A DNA stretch of 64,000 nt from Pogonophryne albipinna. Its lineage: Eukaryota; Chordata; Actinopteri; Perciformes; Artedidraconidae. The position numbers and the translations under genes were made by a program. Of this stretch, positions 56,531 to 64,000 are shown piece by piece. The stretch is taken from the NCBI GenBank assembly GCA_028583405.1, contig CM053244.1, positions 3,818,793-3,882,792 on the forward strand, in the 5' to 3' direction. Each line of letters starts with the position of its first letter. The stretch's first letter is position 1. The notes below the pieces were generated by a model. The model saw only the letters and a list, made by a program, of their open reading frames with translations, was not told where the DNA came from and did no database searches.

Positions 56531-57031
56531 CTATGGATGACTGCCTAGGAGAGAGCGCAGAGAAGCGTGTAAGACTGCGACGCCGCCTCCTGGTCTCAAC
56601 TCCAGTTTGTCATGGATTACGTCCACAAAGCCCTGAAATGTTGCCGAAATGAGATCTGCACCTTCAAAAGTAGGATGAATGCCGTCTCTCTTAATCAGAC
56701 CAGGTTTTCCCCAGAAGGCTGTCCAATTATTTACGAAGCCCACATTGTTTGCTGGGCACCACCAAGACAACCAGCGCTGAAATGATGACATGTGGCTATA
56801 CATGTCATCATTGATCAGATTGGGGAGGGGACCAGAGAAGATTACGGTGTCCGACATTGTTTTAGCATAACTACACACCGACTCCACATTAAGTTTGGTG
56901 CATTCTGATTGGCGTAAACGGACATCATTACCACCGACGTGAATAACAATCCTACTGTATTTACGTTTAGGAGTATAATAAAGGAAAAGAGAACGAAGCA
57001 AATAAAACATGAATGATAAACTGTTGATCAC
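56531..57031 (-). pseudogene. L2 ORF1 with esterase (SGNH-like) domain, partial
   Basis: About 165 residues of the L2 first ORF. RKYSRIVIHVGGNDVRLRQS near residues 26-46 gives the GxND block of SGNH/GDSL hydrolases. TVIFSGPLPN lies near 66-75, RWLSWWCPANNVGFVNNW near 89-106, and KRDGIHPTFEGADLIS near 117-132, the D-x-x-H catalytic pair near the C-terminus. Esterase-like ORF1 proteins are known in CR1/L2-type LINEs. The N-terminal part, with the nucleophile Ser, is missing because a DNA transposon starts at 57032; the first residues of the open frame come from it. The first L2 copy lacks this region. Confidence 0.72.
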
Positions 57032-57977
57032 CAGGGGCCTCATTTAGAAATCTTGGCATAGGATTCACGTGAAAAGATGGCGTACGTAGGAAAAAAGGAA
57101 GTCCATACGCACAAAAATATTATATATAAAACACCGCGCACGCACGTCCTACGCCGGTTTCCCTTTATACATCACAATCAACTCTAAATGCGGCGCAGCT
57201 TTTGCGGGCTTCACGTAACGCCCATTGTAAGTGGCTTTCTCATTACGGGTTTATTCCTCTTCGAATCCACCGTGAAAACTACACAAACAAACAGTAATGA
57301 CAATACAGTATCGTGTTAGACACACAATAACATGCACAGCATGCAAGATGACAAGCAAAGTACAAAACACAACAACATACCTCTTTGGCTGCATGCTCCG
57401 AGAACAGGGAAGTATTCTTCAGTCCTTCCAACTTATAAGAACACCCTTAATTAACGGAGCTGTATCCGTGCATCTCGCTCTCTAACTCACGCGAGAACAG
57501 CATCACGAGACGTGAGCCTGGACTTCAAAATAAAAGACTAAACATTCCACGCATGAAATATTACAACAAGTCACAATTACCACACTTATACATAGTTAAA
57601 TTATGAACATGTAAAGGCTACACTTACACCCATCTTTGCCTATAAATAGTCAAAGAAAGGCCCATTCATTCATTCTGACTGACTGCAGGAAGGAGATCGC
57701 AGGAAATGACGACAGAACAGCTAAAAACAGACGTCTCACACCGTGTCAGATTTTGGTTATTTTGGGGAGGTGGAGATAAATCATATTGTTTGGTGGATGC
57801 AGTTTGAACCAGAGTAGCAGCATGGAGGTCGGATCGTCACCAAAATAAATAGATAAGTGGTCCGAAAAAGGTTAATGACAAAACACACAGCCTTTTCAAA
57901 ATAGTTTTGAGGGAAGGACACGGCCTTATAGTTCCGTTAGCTGGAGTCAAACATAAGGGCCTCTAACCACTCTGAAC
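57032..57977. mobile_element. DNA-transposon start, CAGGGGCCTCATTT type
   Basis: CAGGGGCCTCATTTAGAAAT at 57032, with GGCGTACGTAGG and ACGCACGTCCTACGCCGG inside, is a terminus of a common fish DNA-transposon family. The right end is not found before the segmental duplication is reached. The remainder to 57977 shows no gene. Confidence 0.5.
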
Positions 57978-60177
57978 CACAACAACATGTTATGTATAGT
58001 TTGTTTCTTAATGCACTCAGCTCTTTTTAGTCGTTAAATGCTGCGAGAGGGTTTTTTTACAATAACAGCTGCGTCTGAAAACAATCGGTTAATGAGTTTG
58101 GGGGAATCTGAGAGAGACCGCTCAACAATGTGCTGAATGATGCTAAAATGTGCTGCAGTAAGATGGGGGATACCTTTCCTATTATCCAGGAAGTACTTTT
58201 AACCATTTATTACGTTTTTAATATAAAAATGATAAACATTGCATTTTTAAATCCCCATTGTAGGGTTTGAAAGTCCTGCCAGTGTAAATGAATGACATTG
58301 TGAATCATTTGAAAACATAAACCATTACGAAATATCGATATGGGTTCCTGATAAAATTGTCTTTTGTGTGAGATTTGTTCAGCTAACAAGTCCTTTAAGG
58401 TCCTGAATGTCTCCAAGCAAGTAAAGTGATAAGGAGAGGGTACTTGGACTTCAAGGACTCAAGGTAACTCATCAAGAGAAGTTAATTAAGTTAGTACAAC
58501 ACGCATTTGGTTTCAAATCAAGAAATGCTGAAATTCAAGTTTGAATTAAAGATATGATTAAGTTAATATAATTACCAGCTTTACTATGTCAAAGGAAACT
58601 AATGTTTGCAACTTAAAAGGTTAATCTAAAACAATAATTATGTTTTATCTTTCATTTATTTGTGGTAATACGTCCCCTGGATTACTTTTTCGATAACACC
58701 AAGAACAAAATCACCTGACATATAAGTTAGCTATGTACCTACCAAGCAAATGTTAACAATCAGTCTAGCTAAATTGGTTGCTCTCATAATTTAAATTATT
58801 ATTATTATTAAAGATCCTATAGTTAACTTGCAGTACAGACCTGTGTCTAACGTGCGGGCAGTAACAATAAAGACATGGTTTTTGTGCCTCGCTCTCTCGG
58901 CTCCAAATGTTGGCGCAAGTTCCCAAAATGTGCGTTTTTCCGATAGACTAATGACATATTGTTAATCTAAATGGTTATTTTCTTACTGGGAAAAGTCTAA
59001 TAACATTGTTTTTTGGCAAGTATATATCCTTTATTTAACCAGGTAACAGACTCATTGAGATTAAAATCTCTTTTCCAAGAGGGGCAGCATGTACGAAGTT
59101 ACAACAGATAAACACAGACACGACAGGCAGACGAATACAGCTGTAACACACAAATAACATGGCACATTAGCCAGTCAATGTGTGATGTGAAACAAACTAT
59201 TCAAAATCATTTAAAACGATTTTAGGATATACGAGCACTCGCATCTACCAAAGGTGTCGTGTTCTCTGTAAAGGTTGATAAAGCTGACGACGCTAAGCCA
59301 AGTATGCTCTGGAACAGGAAGTACCTACACAAATTGCACATGTATTCAGCATACATTGAACCTATGGTAAAATACATATACAATAATATTACTAGACTAC
59401 ATATTGTAGAAATTAATCCAGTTCACTATGACTACTAAGGTTTGTGGATATAAAATTAGGCCTGCTTGTAAAATGACATATGTAGAGTCATCACTAAAGT
59501 GGCACGGACCTGATACTCCAAGTATAGTGCAGGAACAGAAATAGGGCCAAGCTGCATCGCCTGTCCTGGCAGACACAAGACGACGATAAATAACTCAGGA
59601 TTGAGATCTAGCACTCCGCACTTGGCCATACGGTCTGCGATTTACAGAGCGAGGACGCTAAATCCAACCTGACAAGAGCCGCATCAAACTTTTACATCCT
59701 TGTAAGCGATCCGCTGCTGCACTGGGAGTTTTATTGGACAGATTAAAATTGCATGCTTTATAGTGAGATATATATACACACGCACGCCTCTATTTCAGGA
59801 TGACAACGGTGCAGAGAAAGCTCCTCCTGTCAGACAACACAGCTTACCGTCCATCCTCCACTTCTCCAGTCTTGTAATTACTGCAGTTTCTAGTGAATTT
59901 CCAAATGATTCCTCTGTGGAGTTAGCAGCCATAATTAACCAGCATTAGTTAATTGGTCTGCAGTCAAAAAGTGGGACATCTACCATGGCTGCGTCTGCAT
60001 ATGGACCGCTGGTTAATTAATCGACATTATCAGATTCTCTCAAAGGGAAATCTTTTTTTATATATAATCAGACTTTCAATTGTTGCTTTATTGGCAATCA
60101 ACCTGCACAAGGCAGTCAAAAAGGCAAATTATTTAAACTCCAGTTTGTGTTCAATTTGTCATGGGCAAAACAATAAC

Positions 60178-60510
60178 GGGGGTTACGTATTGTAACCCTA
60201 GTTCTATAAGCACAGGCGGAGCCCTCTGCTGGACTCTATGGGTACTACTCTCATCAGCGATATGCGAGCGTTCACACACTGAAGTTGTATAAACGTAGCC
60301 GGCCAATCAGGGCGAGCCTACCAGAATGCGCGGGCATCTAAGGCGGCTACGCCTCCCGACTGTCATCCTACACCCTCTTCAGCGAGCGGCATAGGAAGGG
60401 CCCCAGGTAGAGGGCTCCGCCTGTGCTTATAGAACTAGGGTTACAATACATAACCCCCCGTTCTATTTCACACAGGCTCCGCCCTCTACTGGACTCTATG
60501 GGTATAAACA
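60178..60510. mobile_element. Solo DIRS-type terminal module, duplicate copy
   Basis: Same palindrome as at 2218-2551, with arms at 60178-60227 and 60409-60459 and the trailing direct repeat to about 60508. It differs by a single-base homopolymer change in the loop. It is part of the segmental duplication, not an independent insertion. Confidence 0.65.
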
Positions 60511-61889
60511 TTCAAATGTGTGTATTGTATTTTATAGTTTTTCATAATATCATTTCGATTCACTTCAATTGAAAAACTCCTTGGAAAAATCTGTTTGAAA
60601 AATGTGGTCTTTTTTTTCATGCATAAGGGGAACATATCCTCAGTTGGTTGTAATGCATGCACGAAGGAGTTAATAAATCACACACTGATGGAACATCACT
60701 ATATTGTAATGATGTATATAGGCTTTTTCGTCAGGGGGTACTTGGCTGAGAAGATGTTTCAAAGGGGGTACATTACTGAAAAAGGTTTGAGAAGCCCTGC
60801 TCTAGAATAAAGAGATAGTAGTATAGATACATGTTTGAAACAGTCATTTGCACAAAAACATATTTACATATTTATTTGAGAAATAAAAACAAATGTTGGA
60901 ATAACTGCTTTCAGGCATTGTGATGTGCAGCTGGCATCTCTGCTCTACTCGGCTGAACCATATGGCAGTGGTTCTGCAGTGGAACCACCAACACTACGCT
61001 TTTGCCATTGTTGGTGGCTGATTTCAGGAGCCTTGTTGAGTGCCCCTCCGAGTCTGTTGGGATTATGGAAAGCTTGCGACGTCCACTGCCACCTATATTA
61101 AAATGGAAAGAGGAACGACAGAAAGTGTCCTTGAAAACAGTCTTACCATTGTACATTAATGCAAACTACAGTAGCCTTCTACGACTTCAAAAGATAATAT
61201 TCATTTAAAAGTAGGATATCACATAACAGTTATTAACAGCAATATATTTTATAATTGGAGATAAAAAATGGCTCCTGTACCCATGGGCGTAGGAAGCATC
61301 CTGAAAGTGGGGGGGACATTTAAAAATATATATATATATTTCCTGTATTCTGGTGCATTTTAACAGGTGGTTTGATACTTTTATGTGGCTATACTAGCAT
61401 GAGGAAAATGATGGGTACATTTTGTAATTTCATCCAGTAGTAAAGAAAGGAAACATATTTGATTATTAATTCAGAGCCGTCTTTGAATTAATACAAAGCA
61501 GTTTAAATGCCCATTTTTTGTACATTTATATACAACAATAAATATGTGTGAGTGCATTGAGAGATATTGTTGTGGAGAGTCATTTATATATACATCGCAA
61601 AATACATTTGTGAATCCTTTTGTGAGAATGGATTAACATTGAGACTGATCTGACTCCATACAGACGTTAAGTTCACCTAGGAATGGTATCATTGACTTAA
61701 ATGTTCAAATAAATGTTGCTCTTCTGTCTATATTGGTCACATGATGCCCCTTGACTGAAATGTTTCCTGTTCAATATCCCCACTGATTTCCTTAACACTC
61801 TGGGATGAGAGCTGGAAACATATGTTTTCATTTAAAACCTTAAAAAGTTAGTTTTGATCTTTAAATAAAAACTCAGGTGAATCCAAAAC

Positions 61890-61952
61890 ATGTCCGGAGA
61901 CTCCTGGGATGTGTCTGTGGACGTGCAGGAGGCTTCAAATGCCCGCTCACAG
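61890..61952 (+). CDS. Putative first coding exon, duplicate copy
   Basis: Same 21-codon open frame and GTGAGTG donor as at 3916-3978. The leader just upstream (61818-61860) differs clearly from copy 1: it has extra bases and longer homopolymer runs, while the exon is unchanged. That contrast is mild evidence of selection or of base-call problems upstream. The downstream DIRS insertion is present here too. Gene not recognised. Confidence 0.5.
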
Positions 61953-62638
61953 GTGAGTGTACAAGTGTATTATCAATGAAAACTCCATCACACACGCCTT
62001 AGCTTAGCACGCCGTTAGCCTAGCACGCCGTTAGCCTAGCACGCTATTGATAAAGATAAGATAAACCTGGGGTTACGTACTGTAACCCAGCTTCTATGAG
62101 TATAGGCGCAGCCCTCTAAGGCTATCGCTATTGGGTAATCCCTCTGCACGTGTGCAGCACTGACAGACTTAATCCACGCCCACCTATGACGTGGGCCCCA
62201 CCTCCGGACTCACTTCCGTATAAATAGGAAGTAGTCCCTACAATCTGCTCCCACACAAACCGCTTTTCTTCAGCTATTCGCGGAGCCAGTGGGGCCCGAA
62301 CCTTAGAGGGCTGCGCCTATACTCATAGAAGCTGGGTTACAGTACGTAACCCCAGTTCTATTTCGTATAAGGCTTCTCCCTCTAAGGCTATCGCTATTGG
62401 GTTAAGGTCGAAGCAGGATGTAGTCCACGCCCCACTGGTCCGTCCGTTACCAGAAGCACAAAAACACACCTACTCAATTAACAACCCATGTCCATTTCGC
62501 CATGCGTAAATGGAGCATCACATTCCCAGGGAATATAGCATTACAAAATGAATATTCTCCATACGGGAAAGAAGGTAGGCTAAATAGGCTACCTGTCGTT
62601 ATAAAAGGTAGAGACCAAAGTCCCACTTGTTAAAACGA

Positions 62639-63391
62639 TCAAAGAGGGGGAAAGGGCAGCTCTCTAAGTGCCGACAGGCAGGAGAGAGGGCACGCAGTTG
62701 AGTCCCCGACATTACTCACTTTGACAGGACACTCAGTACTGAGTGTGTCAGAGAGGAATGGGAGACATCCCTCAAAACGAATAAAAGAACAGGGGGAAGA
62801 CCAAGATGCAGCAGTGCAAATGTCTTCCACTGTCATTCCTCCGTGCAACGCTGTGGAGGAGGAAATTCCTCTGGTGCAGTGCGCTTTGATATTCTCCGGG
62901 GGATCCAACCCAGAGGAGAAATACGCCTGTGATGCAGCCTCACACAGCCAGTGTGACAGGCGCTGTGCAGACAGAGGCTGCCCTACTGAGCGCTCTCTGT
63001 AATGCACAAACAGACGCTGGGAACTGCGTAAAGCAGCCCTGCGTGCAATATAGCATGACAGCGCGCGCACGGGACGGAGGAGATGAGATGTGGCTTCTTC
63101 CTCTGATGTGTGAGGAGGAGGAAAGAAGCCCTCCAAGGTTATCACTCTCGATCTAAAAGAGCTTGTGATCACCTTTGGCATAAAAGCCGGGTTAGGGCTC
63201 AAAACAGCTGAACTGCCATCTCCTTGGATTTGGAGACATGACGGAGCCACAGAGAGAGCAGACAAATCACTCACCCTTTTAGCTGATGTCAGAGCCAAGA
63301 GCAGAGCTACTTTGGCTGACAAGAACTTCAGGGGAACCTGATCCAAAGGTTCAAATGGAGCTTTACTCAGTGCGCGTAACTCTAAAGCCAA
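62639..63391 (-). pseudogene. DIRS tyrosine recombinase, duplicate copy
   Basis: Second copy of the 250-residue frame, differing at about three residues (Arg for Leu near residue 108, Ala for Val near 151, Trp for Cys near 196). The Arg and Trp look like the ancestral states, so this copy is slightly better preserved. The Tyr position is also Glu here, showing that the loss predates the duplication. Confidence 0.75.
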
Positions 63392-63531
63392 AAACCCATT
63401 GAGGCGCCAAAGCGCGTGACACAGGTCTGAGTCTCTGTACTCCCCGTAGAAAACATTTTGTCAGAGGGTGACTAAACACCGTGCTGACCCCAAACCTACG
63501 TTGCAAGATGAAATGGCAGCAGCATATGTTT

Positions 63532-64000
63532 TTACCGTGCTAAAAGCCAATTCCTGTCCAGCAACAGCTGGAGGAACGACAGCACGAGGCAGGGGGCCCC
63601 ACGGGGTCCTGGCTTTTCCCTACACACCAAACGGAACGCTGTCCATTTGGCTGTGTAGGATGTGTGTTCAGCAGCTGCGCTGATCGAACACCTCCCTGGT
63701 GATTTATGTAGGCCGCCGCTGCTTTGGTGTCTGTTTGAATCAACATATGTTGATTGTACAGCAACGGGACGAAGTGCTGGAGAACTTTCCATACGGAGAG
63801 TAATTCCAGCACGTTTATATGGAGAGACATGTGAGCCAGCCACTGTCCCCCCACTGCCTGCGACATGCACGTTCCTCAGCCTGCGAGAGATGCGTCTGTG
63901 AACACTGTGGTGTGTGACGTCACTCTGCTCAGGGGCACCCCCACTGACAGGACGTGGAGATTTTTCCAGTGGGTTCAATCCAAACCCACGGAAGGAGGAA
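63532..64000 (-). pseudogene. DIRS RNase H region, duplicate copy, partial
   Basis: Same frames as 5558-6026 with identical visible residues (HINVLELLSVW, QTDTKAAAAYINHQGG). The upstream part lies beyond the window. Confidence 0.7.

Larger units (their letters stand above)
54117..57031 (-). mobile_element. L2-clade LINE, second copy, interior replaced
   Basis: 54117-55213 matches 11318-12440 almost base for base (3' tail, 3' UTR, RT C-terminus). 56434-57031 matches the 5' region (14868-15040 of the first copy) and extends beyond it into ORF1. About 2.4 kb of ORF2 between these points is absent and 1.2 kb of unrelated transposon DNA (55214-56433) stands in its place. The upper end is cut by a DNA transposon starting at 57032. 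Confidence 0.88.
57978..64000. repeat. Segmental duplication, copy 2
   Basis: Second direct copy of 1-6026, cut by the window end inside the DIRS RNase H region. It keeps some residues better than copy 1; for example, the recombinase frame has Trp where copy 1 has Cys in the conserved AAS-x-SSP stretch. It follows DNA of a different DNA-transposon family (from 57032). Whether that also precedes copy 1 cannot be seen. Confidence 0.95.
62069..64000 (-). mobile_element. DIRS element, duplicate copy, cut by window end
   Basis: Same insertion as 4095-9850 at an offset of 57974, visible from the lower palindromic terminus into the RNase H region. The flanking sequence is also shared, so the insertion predates the duplication or both are the same locus assembled twice. 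Confidence 0.85.

Overview
This window looks like a piece of a ray-finned (teleost, probably percomorph) fish genome. Nothing bacterial or viral-genomic is seen. The evidence is the mix of elements: L2-clade LINEs with a (TTGA)n 3' tail, a fish-type L1, a DIRS-type tyrosine-recombinase retrotransposon, many short non-autonomous hAT elements with 8-bp target duplications, PIF/Harbinger-like MITEs with TTA duplications, and solo LTRs. A 1,000-N scaffold gap lies at 30633-31632. Species assignment is inference.

Most of the sequence is transposon debris in otherwise non-coding DNA. Only two host coding pieces look convincing. One is a 63-nt putative first coding exon (3916-3978, repeated at 61890-61952). 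The other is a 121-nt internal exon (52806-52926) of an unrecognised protein. Long stretches (about 9.9-11.3, 16.1-17.4, 18.4-20.5, 21.2-22.4, 33.7-37.5 and 53.2-54.1 kb) show no gene I can support.

Largest-scale structure: positions 1-6026 are repeated almost identically and in the same orientation at 57978-64000. The offset is 57,974-57,979, and homology runs to both window edges. This is what a tandem duplication with a period of about 58 kb would give; an assembly duplication of two haplotypes would look the same.

Layout. 1-4.1 kb: non-coding DNA, a LINE-like tail, a solo DIRS terminal module (2218-2551), a hAT end and the putative first exon. 4.1-9.85 kb: a minus-strand DIRS element with decayed gag-like, RT, RNase H and tyrosine-recombinase regions, plus an internal tandem array. 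11.3-15.0 kb: a nearly full-length but frameshifted L2. 15-28 kb: scattered hAT elements, LTRs and an L2 fragment. 28.0-30.6 kb: an L1 remnant with two MITEs nested in it. 31.9-40 kb: a solo LTR, a TA-rich hairpin, two hAT elements and a solo LTR with flanking duplications. 40.67-46.73 kb: a hAT-like element that has been inserted into repeatedly, to at least three further levels. 47.6-52.6 kb: an L2 3' fragment, hAT pieces and a second copy of a composite element seen at 43-44.6 kb. 52.8 kb: the orphan exon. 54.1-57.0 kb: a second L2 copy whose middle is replaced by other DNA but which keeps an esterase-type ORF1 fragment. 57.98-64 kb: the second copy of the duplicated segment.

All transposon proteins here carry frameshifts, deletions or lost catalytic residues, so none appears autonomous. 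I found no tRNA, rRNA or CRISPR array.
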